DNA of 64,000 bases from Megaustenia siamemsis (GCA_032433765.1 JAVIAB010000156.1:88183150-88247149); one strand, 5' to 3'. Numbered from the stretch's first letter, positions 23,705 to 37,051 are shown. Program-made: numbers and translations. The notes: generated from the letters alone by a model not told the origin.

Positions 23705-26700
23705 CATACGTTTTATCCTCATCAAGGCCAGCTCCTTGTCGTGGGGATGGGGCTTAACAGTCACCAGGGACTGAAAACTAAGACTGGCCAGGCCTTCCTA
23801 CAACCGAGCAAGACCACAGTCTGCTCTAGCAAGTTCAAGTGCTGAAGTCGGAGGCAACCAGCCAAAAGGCGCACAACAATCAGTATACCACACACTCACG
23901 CAAATGGAAGTATGTCTATAACTGCAAATTGATATGGCACTCGTCCTGTGATGGACACTCAGGCAGGTGCAGCGCCGGGCCTCAGCCTCGAAAGGGCCCA
24001 ACCAATATTACTGGATGTCCTTCTCAACCACTCTGTGGAGTCAGGGGGCGAGAGAATAGAGCTACTGGCCAATCCAAAATAAGACCACTCAAAATAATGC
24101 AAAATAATGTTGAATGCTGAAGGCATCAACAGCAAAAGAGATGGGTACAGTAAAAAGATAGAATTAGAAAATATCCTGCATGAAGAACAAATAAGCATAT
24201 GCTGTTTGCAGGAAACCCATCTAAACAACGACATAGCCTTCAAGATTAGGGGATACCAGTGCTACCGATCTGACAGAAACAACAGACAGAAGGGCGGAAT
24301 ACTGACACTTGTAAGGAACAACATTAATGCATGTCAGATTGAAGTGTATATGGATGGGGCGGAATATCAAATACTGCACCTCAGGACAGGAAATACAGAC
24401 TTCCATCTACTTAATTACTACTGTCCGAGTGACCGCCCACTAGCACTAGACACAATTACATTAAAAGAAAGAATAATTGGCATACCACATCTACACCAGA
24501 CCTTGCTTTCCATTCACCAGATCTGGATTGGAATATCACACGTATTGTTGGGAAACAACTTGGAGGCAGCGACCACCGACCAGTCTTTTTAGTGGTACAA
24601 AATAAGGCCATCAGGGAGAGCGGCACTCTCTCCAGATGGAATTACAAAAAGGCAGACTGGAAAATGTATCAACACTACACCAGTGTACTGACTAAAGATA
24701 TAAATACAGATAGAGACATCAACAAAATAGTTGATGAATTCAGTAGACTAATAATACAAGCTGCCAATGAAACAATACCTAGAGGGGCACGGAAACACTA
24801 CAAACCATACTGGAGTAGTGAACTAGAGCAACTGCACAATGACATGGAAACATCTCGAAAGCAAGCAGAAAATAACCCTTGCCAAGAACACCACAACAAC
24901 TACCAGCATGCTAAAGCCAAATTTCAACGGGCTAAACTACAAGCCAGACGGAGAAGCTGGAAAGAGAAAACAGAGTCCTTGAATCTTGAACGAGACACAA
25001 GAAAAGTGTGGAAGCTTGTAAAACAGCTGAATGATGAGGGTACAGAAAGGAACACCAAAATTACACTGAAGAAGGATGGAAACATTCTAACAGGTAAACA
25101 TGCAGCAAATTACTTTGCAGACTCCTTTGTAAATGACAATAATATTGAAATTAGCCTAGAAAAACGACAAGAGACCCGTTTAAAACAACAAAATGCAAGA
25201 CAAGAAGAGACCACACATGAAGTCATGGAAATACCCATTACACAAAGAGAGCTAGAGTTGGCAATATCCAAATTAAAAATGAAAAAGTCACCAGGCAGTG
25301 ATGGAGTGTCCAATGAAATGATTAAGAACTTGGGAACTGCAGCTAAAGCAAAACTACTGCAGATCTACAACATTTGCTGGATCACAGGTAGAGTGCCACA
25401 GGCATGGAGAGAAGCAATTATGATACCATTACTAAAGCCAGGAAAAGATGGTTCAACGACATCCAGCTATAGACCAATCAGCCTTACAAGCTGTTTGTGT
25501 AAAACAATGGAAAGTATAATCAATCTCAGACTGCAGTGGTACCTGGAAAGTGAAAATCTTTTTGTCCCACAACAAGCAGGCTTTAGACAGTGTTACTCTA
25601 CCGAAGATCAGGCAACCTATCTTTCCCAGGAAATTGAGGATGCGTTTCAAGAAAAGAAACTGGTACTAGCAGCATGGATAGACCTAAAGAAAGCATTTGA
25701 TAAGGTATGGAAGGAAGGGCTTTTGAAGAAACTGAGAAATTATGGAGTAAATGGCAGGATGTACAAATGGGTCAAAGCATACCTGCATAACAGGAGAGCC
25801 AGAGTGCAACTGGATGGTCTTAAGAGTAAGAAGGTCTTACTGCGCCAGGGCGTTCCACAGGGAGGGGTACTATCGCCAACACTTTTTCTGATCTACATCA
25901 ATGACCTAGTTACTGAACTACCACATGACATCAAAGTGGCAATGTATGCAGATGACTTGGTAATGTGGTGCACAGAGAAGTATGCAACAGTGGCCTCCAG
26001 ATTGCTACAAAGAGCTATGAATGCACTGAATTCATGGACAAATAGATGGTGTATCAGCATCAATACAGACAAATGCAGTACTACACTTTTCACACTCTCC
26101 CCAAAACAAAAAGCAGGAGCCATCTACATAAACAATGAGCCTGTGAAAGAAGACATACAAGCTACATATCTCGGAGTTACATTTGATAACAAACTATCTT
26201 GGAAACAGCAGATAAATAAGGCAACCCAAAAAGCAAGGAGGAAATTGGCTATTCTAAGAAAGTTGTGTGGAACCACATGGGGTGCGAGTGAGAAAATACT
26301 CAGTAAAGTTTACCAACAGAGTATACGCCCACATTTAGAATATGGATCATCCGCATGGTGCTCAGCATCAAACACCACATTGCAAGAACAGGATAAAGTA
26401 CAAAACCAGGCACTTAGGGTCATCACAGGAGCAATGAAATCAACACCAATATTGGAGATGGAGAAATTGTTGAGGATACCAGCACTGAGAGAACGGAGAG
26501 ACACAAAGGTGCTGATACAGGCAGAAAAATGTGCATGCATGCCGAGACATCCAATGAAGGACAGATTCCAAAATCTTGCATTGGGACGACTTAAGAGAAG
26601 CAGTTTTATCCACCAAGCCAAGCGTATTAGTAGACAAACACCAGACATGCCAAGAGTTGTTAACCCCCTACTGCCCATACCAGAACAGACTCCCTGGACA

Positions 26701-27088
26701 GAGGAATCAGGATTATTAGTTCAAATTCGGACAGAAGTGAAAGGAATAGTTGACAAAGAGGAACAAAATAGTCTACAGCGAAAAACAATAACTCTCAGTT
26801 TCCTGGATGAAGAATACCCACAAGACCTATGGATCCGTGTGTACACAGATGGATCAGCACAGAATGCAGTAAAGAATGGGGGAGCAGGTGCATATATAGA
26901 GTACCCAAATAACACTAGGGATATGAATAAAATAGCAACAGGGAAATATTGTCACAATTTTGATGCAGAAATACAAGCAATAAAGTTGGCAATAGAAAAA
27001 CTGCTGAACAGTAATCTTAGCCCACAGCCTGTAGTGTTTTTGACAGATGCAAGATCAGTACTCCAGGCACTACAATCCAGAAAATTAC
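23705..27088 (+). mobile_element. LINE C (I-like LINE with RNase H), endonuclease damaged
   Basis: An 849-codon frame opens at 24592. It holds a linker (RWNYKKADWKMY), the RT from SPGSDGVSNEMI through YRPISLTSCLCKTME, AAWIDLKKAFDKVW and RQGVPQGGVLSPTLFLIYIN to AMYADDLVMWC (catalytic YADD near 25945), a long thumb region, and an RNase H domain with VYTDGSAQNA (26838), AEIQAIKLA (26965) and LTDARSVLQAL (27040). Upstream, the endonuclease keeps CCLQETHLN, YRSDR and SDHRP, but the middle with the GDFN motif is missing and the frame shifts near 24480, so it is probably inactive. The RNase H places it in the I superfamily (I/Nimb-like). The end is replaced by the 33-bp array. Confidence 0.85.
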
Positions 27089-30000
27089 CACTCGTCATCA
27101 AAGTTTGGCTTGTTGAGTGCCATCTCGTCATCAAAGTTTGACTTGTTGAGTGCCATCTCATCATCAAAGTTTGACTTGTTGAGTGCCATCTCATCATCAA
27201 AGTTTGGCTTGTTGAGTGCCATCTCGGCATCAAAGTTTCACTTGTTGAGTGCCATCTTGGCATCAAAGTTTGACTTGTTAAGTGCCATCTCGTCATCAAA
27301 GTTTGACTTGTTCAGTGCCATCTCGGCATCAAAGTTTGACTTGTTGAGTGCCATCTCGTCATAAAAGTTTGACTTATTGAGTGGCATCTCGTCATCAAAG
27401 TTTGACTTGTTGAGTGCCATCTCATCATCAAAGTTTGACTTGTTGAGTGCCATCTCGTCATCAAAGTTTGACTTGTTGAGTGCCATCTCGGCATCAAAGT
27501 TTGACTTGTTGAGTGCAAACTTGGCATCAAAGTTTGACTTGTTGAGTGCCATCTCGGCATCAAAGTTTGACTTGTTGAGTGCCATCTCGGCATCAAAGTT
27601 TGACTTGTTGAGTGCCATCTCGGCATCAAAGTTTGACTTGTTGAGTGCCATCTCGTCATCAAAGTTTGGCTTGTTGAGTGCCATCTCGTCATCAAAGTTT
27701 GACTTGTTGAGTGCCATCTCGTCATCAAAGTTTGGCTTGTTGAGTGCCATCTCGTCATCAAAGTTTGACTTGTTGAGTGCCATCTCGGCATCAAAGTTTG
27801 ACTTGTTGAGTGCCATCTTGGCATCAAAGTTTGGCTTGTTGAGTGCCATCTCGTCATCAAAGTTTGGCTTGTTGAGTGCCATCTTGGCATAAAAGTTTGG
27901 CTTGTTGATTGCCATCTCGGCATAAAAGTTTGGCTTGTTGAGTGCCATCTCGTCATCAAAGTTTGGCTTGTTGAGTGCCATCTCGGCATAAAAGTTTGGC
28001 TTGTTGATTGCCATCTCGTCATCAAAGTTTGGCTTGTTGAGTGCCATCTCGTCATCAAAGTTTGACTTGTTGAGTGCCATCTCGTCATCAAAGTTTGGCT
28101 TGTTGAGTGCCATCTCGTCATCAAAGTTTGACTTGTTGAGTGCCATCTCATCATCAAAGTTTGACTTGTTGAGTGCCATCTCATCATCAAAGTTTGGCTT
28201 GTTGAGTGCCATCTCGGCATCAAAGTTTCACTTGTTGAGTGCCATCTTGGCATCAAAGTTTGACTTGTTAAGTGCCATCTCGTCATCAAAGTTTGACTTG
28301 TTCAGTGCCATCTTGGCATCAAAGTTTGACTTGTTCAGTGCCATCTCGGCATCAAAGTTTGACTTGTTGAGTGCCATCTAGTCATAAAAGTTTGACTTAT
28401 TAAGTGGCATCTCGTCATCAAAGTTTGACTTGTTGAGTGCCATCTCGTCATCAAAGTTTGACTTATTGAGTGCCATCTCGTCATCAAAGTTTGACTTGTT
28501 GAGTGCCATCTCGGCATCAAAGTTTGACTTGTTGAGTGCAAACTTGGCATCAAAGTTTGACTTGTTGAGTGCCATCTCAGCATCAAAGTTTGACTTGTTG
28601 AGTGCCATCTCGGCATCAAAGTTTGACTTGTTCAGTGCCATCTCGTCATCAAAGTTTGGCTTGTTGAGTGCCATCTCGTCATCAAAGTTTGACTTGTTGA
28701 TTGCCATCTCGTCATCAAAGTTTGGCTTGTTGAGTGCCATCTCGTCATCAAAGTTTGACTTGTTGAGTGCCATCTCGGCATCAAAGTTTGACTTGTTGAG
28801 TGCCATCTTGGCATCAAAGTTTGGCTTGTTGAGTGCCATCTCGTCATCAAAGTTTGGCTTGTTGAGTGCCATCTCATCATCAAAGTTTGACTTGTTGAGT
28901 GCCATCTTGGCATCAAAGTTTGGCTTGTTGATTGCCATCTCGTCATCAAAGTTTGACTTGTTCAGTGCCATCTCGTCATCAAAGTATGACTTGTTCAGTG
29001 CCATCTCGGCATAAAAGTTTGGCTTGTTGATTGCCATCTCGTCATCAAAGTTTGGCTTGTTGAGTGCCATCTCGTCATCAAAGTTTGACTTGTTGAGTGC
29101 CATCTCAGCATAAAAGTTTGGCTTGTTGATTGCCATCTCGTCATCAAAGTTTGGCTTGTTGAGTGCTATCTCGTCATCAAAGTTTGACTTGTTGAGTGCC
29201 ATCTCGTCATCAAAGTTTGGCTTGTTGAGTGCCATCTCGTCATCAAAGTTTGACTTGTTGAGTGCCATCTCGTCATCAAAGTTTGGCTTGTTGAGTGCCA
29301 TCTCGGCATCAAAGTTTGACTTGTTGAGTGCCATCTTGTCATCAAAGTTTGACTTGTTGAGTGCCATCTCGGCATCAAAGTTTGACTTGTTGAGTGCCAT
29401 CTTGGCATCAAAGTTTGGCTTGTTGAGTGCCATCTCGTCATCAAAGTTTGACTTGTTGAGTGCCATCTCATCATCAAAGTTTGACTTGTTGAGTGCCATC
29501 TCGTCATCAAAGTTTGACTTGTTGAGTGCCATCTCGGCATCAAAGTTTGACTTGTTGAGTGCCATCTCGTCATCAAAGTTTGGCTTGTTGAGTGCCATCT
29601 TGGCATCAAAGTTTGACTTGTTGAGTGCCATCTCGGCATCAAAGTTTGGCTTGTTGAGTGCCATCTTGGCATCAAAGTTTGGCTTGTTGAGTGCCATCTC
29701 GGCATCAAAGTTTGACTTGTTGAGTGCCATCTTGGCATCAAAGTTTGGCTTGTTGATTGTCATCTTGTCATCAAAGTTTGGCTTATGGCATAAAAGTTTG
29801 GCTTGTTGATTGCCATCTCGTCATCAAAGTTTGGCTTGTTGAGTGCCATCTCGTCATCAAAGTTTGACTTTTTGAGTGCCATCTCGTCATCAAAGTTTGG
29901 CTTGTTGAGTGCCATCTTGTCATCAAAGTTTATGTTGTTGAGTGCCATCTCGGCATAAAAGTTTGGCTTGTTGATTGCCATCTCGTCATCAAAGTTTGGC

Positions 30001-33000
30001 TTGTTGAGTGCTATCTCGTCATCAAAGTTTGACTTGTTGAGTGCCATCTCGTCATCAAAGTTTGACTTGTTGAGTGCCATCTCATCATCAAAGTTTGACT
30101 TGTTGAGTGCCATCTCATCATCAAAGTTTGGCTTGTTGAGTGCCATCTCGGCATCAAAGTTTCACTTGTTGAGTGCCATCTTGGCATCAAAGTTTGACTT
30201 GTTAAGTGCCATCTTGGCATCAAAGTTTGTCTTGTTGAGTGCCATCTCGTCATCAAAGTTTGACTTGTTCAGTGCCATCTCGGCATCAAAGTTTGACTTG
30301 TTGAGTGCCATCTCGGCATCAAAGTTTGACTTGTTGAGTGCCATCTCGTCATAAAAGTTTGACTTATTGAGTGGCATCTCGTCATCAAAGTTTCACTTGT
30401 TGAGTGCCATCTCGTCATCAAAGTTTGACTTATTGAGTGCCATCTCGTCATCAAAGTTTGACTTGTTGAGTGCCATCTCGGCATAAAAGTTTGGCTTGTT
30501 GATTGCCATCTTGGCATCAAAGTTTGGCTTGTTGAGTGCTATCTCGTCATCAAAGTTTGACTTGTTGAGTGCCATCTCGTCATCAAAGTTTGACTTGTTG
30601 AGTGCCATCTCATCATCAAAGTTTGACTTGTTGAGTGCCATCTCATCATCAAAGTTTGGCTTGTTGAGTGCCATCTCGGCATCAAAGTTTCACTTGTTGA
30701 GTGCCATCTTGGCATCAAAGTTTGTCTTGTTGAGTGCCATCTCGTCATCAAAGTTTGACTTGTTCAGTGCCATCTTGGCATCAAAGTTTGACTTGTTCAG
30801 TGCCATCTCGGCATCAAAGTTTGACTTGTTGAGTGCCATCTCGTCATAAAAGTTTGACTTATTGAGTGGCATCTCGTCATCAAAGTTTCACTTGTTGAGT
30901 GCCATCTCGTCATCAAAGTTTGACTTATTGAGTGCCATCTCGTCATCAAAGTTTGACTTGTTGAGTGCCATCTCGGCATCAAAGTTTGACTTGTTGAGTG
31001 CAAACTTGGCATCAAAGTTTGACTTGTTGAGTGCCATCTCGGCATCAAAGTTTGACTTGTTGAGTGCCATTTCGGCATCAAAGTTTGGCTTGTTGAGTGC
31101 CATCTTGGCATCAAAGTTTGACTTGTTGAGTGCAAATTCGGCTTCAAAGTTTGGCTTGTTGAGTGCCATCTTGGCATCAAAGTTTGACTTGTTGAGTGCC
31201 ATCTTGGCATCAAAGTTTGACTTGTTGAGTGCCATCTTGGCATCAAAGTTTGGCTTGTTGATTGCCATCTCGTCATCAAAGTTTGACTTGTTCAGTGCCA
31301 TCTCGTCATCAAAGTATGACTTGTTCAGTGCCATCTCGGCATCAAAGTTTGGCTTGTTGATTGCCATCTCGTCATCAAAGTTTGGCTTGTTCAGTGCCAT
31401 CTCGGCATAAAAGTTTGGCTTGTTGATTGCCATCTCGTCATCAAAGTTTGTCTTTTTGAGTGCCATCTCGTCATCAAAGTTTGAATTGTTGAGTGCCATC
31501 TCGTCATCAAAGTTTGACTTGTTGAGTGCCATCTCGTCATCAAAGTTTGACTTGTTGAGTGCCATCTCAGCATAAAAGTTTGGCTTGTTGAGTGCCATCT
31601 CGTCTTCAAAGTTTGGCTTGTTGAGTGCTATCTTATCATCAAAGTTTGACTTGTTGAGTGCCATCTCGTCATCAAAGTTTGGCTTGTTGAGTGCCATCTC
31701 GTCATCAAAGTTTGACTTGTTGAGTGCCATCTCATCATCAAAGTTTGGCTTGTTGAGTGCCATCTCGGCATCAAAGTTTCACTTGTTCAGTGCCATCTTG
31801 TCATCAAAGTTTGACTTGTTGAGTGCCATCTCGGCATCAAAGTTTGACTTGTTGAGTGCCATCTTGGCATCAAAGTTTGGCTTGTTGAGTGCCATCTCGT
31901 CATCAAAGTTTGACTTGTTGAGTGCCATCTCATCATCAAAGTTTGACTTGTTGAGTGCCATCTCGTCATCAAAGTTTGACTTGTTGAGTGCCATCTCGGC
32001 ATCAAAGTTTGACTTGTTGAGTGCCATCTCGTCATCAAAGTTTGGTTTGTTGAGTGCCATCTTGGCATCAAAGTTTGACTTGTTGAGTGCCATCTCAGCA
32101 TCAAAGTTTGGCTTGTTGAGTGCCATCTTGGCATCAAAGTTTGGCTTGTTGAGTGCCATCTCGGCATCAAAGTTTGACTTGTTGAGTGCCATCTTGGCAT
32201 CAAAGTTTGGCTTGTTGATTGCCATCTTGTCATCAAAGTTTGGCTTGTTGATTGCCATCTTGTCATCAAAGTTTGGCTTGTTGAGTGCCATCTCGTCATC
32301 AAAGTTTGGCTTGTTGAGTGCCATCTCGTCATCAAAGTTTGACTTGTTGAGTGCCATCTCGTCATCAAAGTTTGGCTTGTTGAGTGCCATCTTGTCATCA
32401 AAGTTTATGTTGTTGAGTGCCATCTCGGCATCAAAGTTTGACTTGTTGAGTGCCATCTCGTCATCAAAGTTTGGCTTGTTGAGTGCTATCTCGTCATCAA
32501 AGTTTGACTTGTTGAGTGCCATCTCGTCATCAAAGTTTGACTTGTTGAGTGCCATCTCATCATCAAAGTTTGACTTGTTGAGTGCCATCTCATCATCAAA
32601 GTTTGGCTTGTTGAGTGCCATCTCGGCATCAAAGTTTCACTTGTTGAGTGCCATCTTGGCATCAAAGTTTGACTTGTTAAGTGCCATCTTGGCATCAAAG
32701 TTTGTCTTGTTGAGTGCCATCTCGTCATCAAAGTTTGACTTGTTCAGTGCCATCTTGGCATCAAAGTTTGACTTGTTCAGTGCCATCTCGGCATCAAAGT
32801 TTGACTTGTTGAGTGCCATCTCGTCATAAAAGTTTGACTTATTGAGTGGCATCTCATCATCAAAGTTTCACTTGTTGAGTGCCATCTCGTCATCAAAGTT
32901 TGACTTATTGAGTGCCATCTCGTCATCAAAGTTTGACTTGTTGAGTGCCATCTCGGCATCAAAGTTTGACTTGTTGAGTGCAAACTTGGCATCAAAGTTT

Positions 33001-34092
33001 GACTTGTTGAGTGCCATCTCGGCATCAAAGTTTGACTTGTTGAGTGCCATTTCGGCATCAAAGTTTGGCTTGTTGAGTGCCATCTTGGCATCAAAGTTTG
33101 ACTTTTTGAGTGCAAATTCGGCTTCAAAGTTTGGCTTGTTGAGTGCCATCTTGGCATCAAAGTTTGACTTGTTGAGTGCCATCTTGGCATCAAAGTTTGA
33201 CTTGTTGAGTGCCATCTTGGCATCAAAGTTTGGCTTGTTGAGTGCCATCTCATCATCAAAGTTTGGCTTGTTGAGTGCCATCTCATCATCAAAGTTTGGC
33301 TTGTTGACTGCCATCTTGGCATCAAAGTTTGACTTGTTGAGTGCCATCTCTGCATCAAAGTTTGTCTTGTTGAGTGCCATCTTGGCATCAAAGTTTGACT
33401 TGTTGAGTGCCATCTCGGCATCAAAGTTTGTCTTGTTGAGTGCCATCTCGTCATCAAAGTTTGACTTGTTGAGTGCCATCTTGGCATCAAAGTTTGACTT
33501 GTTGAGTGTCATCTCGGCATCAAAGTTTGTCTTGTTGAGTGCCATCTTGGCATCAAAGTTTGACTTGTTGAGTGCCATCTCGGCATCAAAGTTTGTCTTG
33601 TTGAGTGCCATCTCATCATCAAAGTTTGGCTTGTTGAGTGCCATCTCGGTATCAAAGTTTGACTTGTTGAGTGCCATCTTGGCATCAAAGTTTGACTTGT
33701 TGAGTGCCATCTCGGCATCAAAGTTTGTCTTGTTGAGTGCCATCTCGTCATCAAAGTTTGACTTGTTGATTGCCATCTCGTCATCAAAGTTTGACTTGTT
33801 GAGTGCCATCTCGGCATCAAAGTTTGTCTTGTTGAGTGCCATCTCGTCATCAAAGTTTGACTTGTTGAGTGCCATCTCGGCATCAAAGTTTGACTTGTTG
33901 AGTGCCATCTTGGCATCAAAGTTTGGCTTATTGAGTGCCATCTCGTCATCAAAGTTTGTCTTGTTGAGTGCCATCTCGTCATCAAAATTTGTCTTGTTGA
34001 GTGCCATCTCGTCATCAAAGTTTGACTTGTTGAGTGCCATCTCGGCATCAAAGTTTGACTTGTTGAGTGCCATCTTGGCATCAAAGTTTGGA
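27089..34092. repeat. 33-bp satellite array, about 212 units, with higher-order structure
   Basis: Unit ctcgtcatcaaagtttgact plus tgttgagtgccat, with gt/gg, ctcg/cttg and cat/gcat variants. Because 33 is a multiple of 3 and the unit has few stops, both strands show long frames (- strand MALNKSNFDDE repeats up to 461 codons; + strand SSKFDLLSAI). Rare variants recur in blocks: gagtggcatctc at about 27380, 28404, 30373, 30866 and 32846, and gtgcaaacttgg at about 27517, 28537, 30995 and 32977. Spacings near 1.02 and 1.98 kb (about 31 and 60 units) show duplication of large blocks. Starts abruptly inside the LINE C RNase H frame. Confidence 0.96.
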
Positions 34093-34198
34093 TACCATGA
34101 AGCAGGGAATTATCTCAGGGGAAGAGGTATGTTTACACCACTTGGAAAAAAATCACAAATAATCAACAAGAGAAAAAAAAATAGATGGTTCCAAAGTA

Positions 34199-34281
34199 GG
34201 ATCGAACCCATACTCTATGGCACAGCGCCTTGCCATGCGAAACCAAATGCTAGAGTACACTGCCAACTCAGCTATCTTAAC
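34199..34281 (-). mobile_element. tRNA-like / SINE head with pol III boxes
   Basis: On the - strand: TAGCTGAGTTGG (box A, 34274-34263) and GGGTTCGATCC (box B, 34209-34199) with tRNA-like spacing. The arms are imperfect, and A/T-rich sequence follows on that strand (34160-34185). Most likely a SINE head or tRNA pseudogene rather than a working tRNA; the anticodon loop could not be assigned safely. Confidence 0.5.
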
Positions 34282-34299
34282 TGATAACTATCTCTCTAG

Positions 34300-35396
34300 T
34301 ATTATAGATGGTAGTCTCACTCACATACAAGTTTTCTCTAGTGCTATAGATGGTAATCTCACTCACATACAAGTTTTCTCTAATGCTATAGATGGTAGTC
34401 TCACTCACATACAAGTTTTCTCTAGTGCTATAGATGGTAGTCTCACTCACATACAAGTTTTCTCTAGTGCTATAGATGGTAATCTCACTCACATACAAGT
34501 TTTCTCTAATGCTATAGATGGTAGTCTCACTCACATACAAGTTTTCTCTAGTGCTATAGATGGTGGTCTCACTCACACACAAGTTTTCTCTATTGCTATA
34601 GATGGCAGTCTCACTCACATACAAGTTTTCTCTAGTGCTATAGATGGTAGTCTCACTCACACACAAGTTTTCTCTAGTGCTATAGATGGTAGTCTCACTC
34701 ACACACAAGTTTTCTCTAGTGCTATAGATGGTAGTCTCACTCACACACAAGTTTTCTCTAGTGCTATAGATGGTAGTCTCACTCACACACAAGTTTTCTC
34801 TATTGCTATAGATGGCAGTCTCACTCACACACAAGTTTTCTCTAGTGCTATAGATGGTAGTCTCACTCACACACAAGTTTTCTCTAGTGCTATAGATGGT
34901 GGTCTCACTCACACACAAGTTTTCTCTAGTGCTATAGATGGTAGTCTCACTCACATACAAGTTTTCTCTAGTGCTATAGATGGTAGTCTCACTCACACAC
35001 GTTTTCTCTACTGCTATAGATGGTGGTCTCACTCACACACAAGTTTTCTCTAGTGCTATAGATGGTAGTCTCACTCACACACAAGTTTTCTCTAGTGCTA
35101 TAGATGTAGTCTCACTCACATACAAGTTTTCTCTAGTGCTATAGATGGTAGTCTCACTCACACACAAGTTTTCTCTAGTGCTATAGATGGTAGTCTCACT
35201 CACATACAAGTTTTCTCTAGTGCTATAGATGGTAGTCTCACTCACATACAAGTTTTCTCTAGTGCTATAGATGGTAGTCTCACTCACATACAATTTTTCT
35301 CTAGTGTTATAGATGGTAGTCTCACTCACATACAAGTTTTCTCTAGTGCTATAGATGGTAGTCTCACTCACATACAAGTTTTCTCTAGTGCTATGT
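34300..35396. repeat. 42-bp minisatellite, about 26 copies, just before exon 4
   Basis: Unit agatggtagtctcactcaca plus tacaagttttctctagtgctat. 42 is a multiple of 3, so DGSLTHIQVFSSAI frames run through it on + and YSTRENLYVSETTI on -. Ends 40 bases before the exon 4 acceptor. Confidence 0.95.
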
Positions 35397-35436
35397 CCTG
35401 TATGTAATGATAGGTGTTTGCTTTTCTTGTGTTCAG

Positions 35437-35525
35437 AGGACAAAAGCATCAAAGCTGATGCCCACACTGAGGATGGCCTGTGGACTGTCAGCATCTATGA
35501 CAGGGATGACATTTACCTACTGGAG
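35437..35525 (+). CDS. ADAM17: ADAM17-like exon 4: prodomain
   Basis: Acceptor tgttcag ends at 35436; donor gtcagt begins at 35526. The first two bases complete Glu102, followed by DKSIKADAHTEDG and a run ending IYLLE (residue 131). The pattern of a loop followed by a beta-strand fits the prodomain after TGH. The end is in phase 0. Confidence 0.88.
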
Positions 35526-35574
35526 GTCAGTGATCTGGACAAACTCTTATTTCTTCAGCAATATTTATTTTAAT

Positions 35575-35885
35575 AGTAACACACCTGTACATGTCCACAA
35601 CTGTAACACACCTGTACATGTCCACAACTGTAACACACCTGTACATGTCCACAACTGTAACACACCTGTACATGTCCACAGCTGTAACACACCTGTACAT
35701 GACCACAACTGTAACACACCTGTACATGACCACAACTGTAACACACCTGTACATGACCACAACTGTAGCACACCTGTACATGACCACAACTGTAACACAC
35801 CTGTACATGTCCACAACTGTAACACACCTGTATATGTCCACAATTGTAACACACCAGTACATGTCCACAATTGTAACACACCTGT
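35575..35885. repeat. 27-bp minisatellite filling intron 4, about 11 copies
   Basis: Unit cacctgtacatgtccacaac plus tgtaaca. Open in several frames on both strands. It fills nearly all of the 372-bp intron between exons 4 and 5. Confidence 0.94.
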
Positions 35886-35897
35886 GTTTTTTATCAG

Positions 35898-35934
35898 ATC
35901 AACAAGACTGCATGGTTCACTCAGCCACTGCAAT
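35898..35934 (+). CDS. ADAM17: ADAM17-like exon 5: 37-nt microexon
   Basis: Acceptor ttttttatcag ends at 35897; donor gtaagt begins at 35935. Encodes INKTAWFTQPLQ (residues 132-143) plus one base of Tyr144. NKT is a possible N-glycosylation site. It sits directly after an intronic 27-bp repeat array. It was found because exon 4 ends in phase 0 and exon 6 needs one incoming base; only this frame satisfies both. Confidence 0.78.
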
Positions 35935-36099
35935 GTAAGTAAGTGTATTGTCATGGAATGTTGGGGTCTCTACCCCACACCATGAAGGAAACCTCTACCC
36001 AATCATAGTAGCCATTTCTTTTACAGGGGTGTGTCACATGTGCTGGGCTCATACATTTGTCTATGTTCCATGTTCATATTTTTTATTGGCTATGCACAG

Positions 36100-36815
36100 C
36101 ACTCACTACTATTACACATAACACTCACTACCATTACACATAACACTCACTACCATTACACACAACACTCACTACTATTACACATAAGACTCACTACCAT
36201 TACACATAACACTCACTACCATTACACATAACACTCACTACTATTACACATAACACTTACTACCATTACACATAACACTCACTACCATTACACACAACAC
36301 TCACTACCATTACACATAACACTCACTAACATTACACATAACACTCACTACCATTACCCATAACACTCACTAACATTACACACAACACTCACTAACATTA
36401 CACACAACACTTACTACCATTACGCACAACACTCACTACCATTACACACAACACTTACTAACATTACACACAACACTTATTACCATTACACACAACATTT
36501 ATTACCATTACACACAACACTTATTACCATTACACACAACACTTACTACCATTACACACAACACTTACTACCATTGCACACAACACTTACTACCATTACA
36601 CACAACACTTACCAACATTACACTCACCAACATTACACACAACACTCACCAACATTACACACAACACTCACCAAGGTTACACACAACTCTCACCAACATT
36701 ACACACAACTCTCACCAACATTACACACAACTCTCACCAACATTACACACAACACATACCACCATTACACGCAACACTTACCAACATTACACACAACATT
36801 AGTGTCAAGAGTAGA
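36100..36815. repeat. 22-bp minisatellite in intron 5, about 32 copies
   Basis: Unit cattacacataacactcact plus ac, degenerating toward caccaacattacacacaact on the right. A CA-rich, non-periodic stretch follows to about 36960; nothing further is recognisable before exon 6. Confidence 0.92.
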
Positions 36816-37051
36816 CACACTACACACACATAGCAACGATCACACTGACATTGCACACACCACACTTACGCTTCACATCTAACACACACGCATCAACAAT
36901 TGTACCTAAACATCATGACTGCTCAACACATACATCTAACACCCACACAGCACACACATACACAAAATAAAATCCACATTTGTCAGCAACATAAGCTACA
37001 TGTAATTGTTTGATTACTCACAGCCCTCATGGCGCCACCTGTCCCCTTCAG

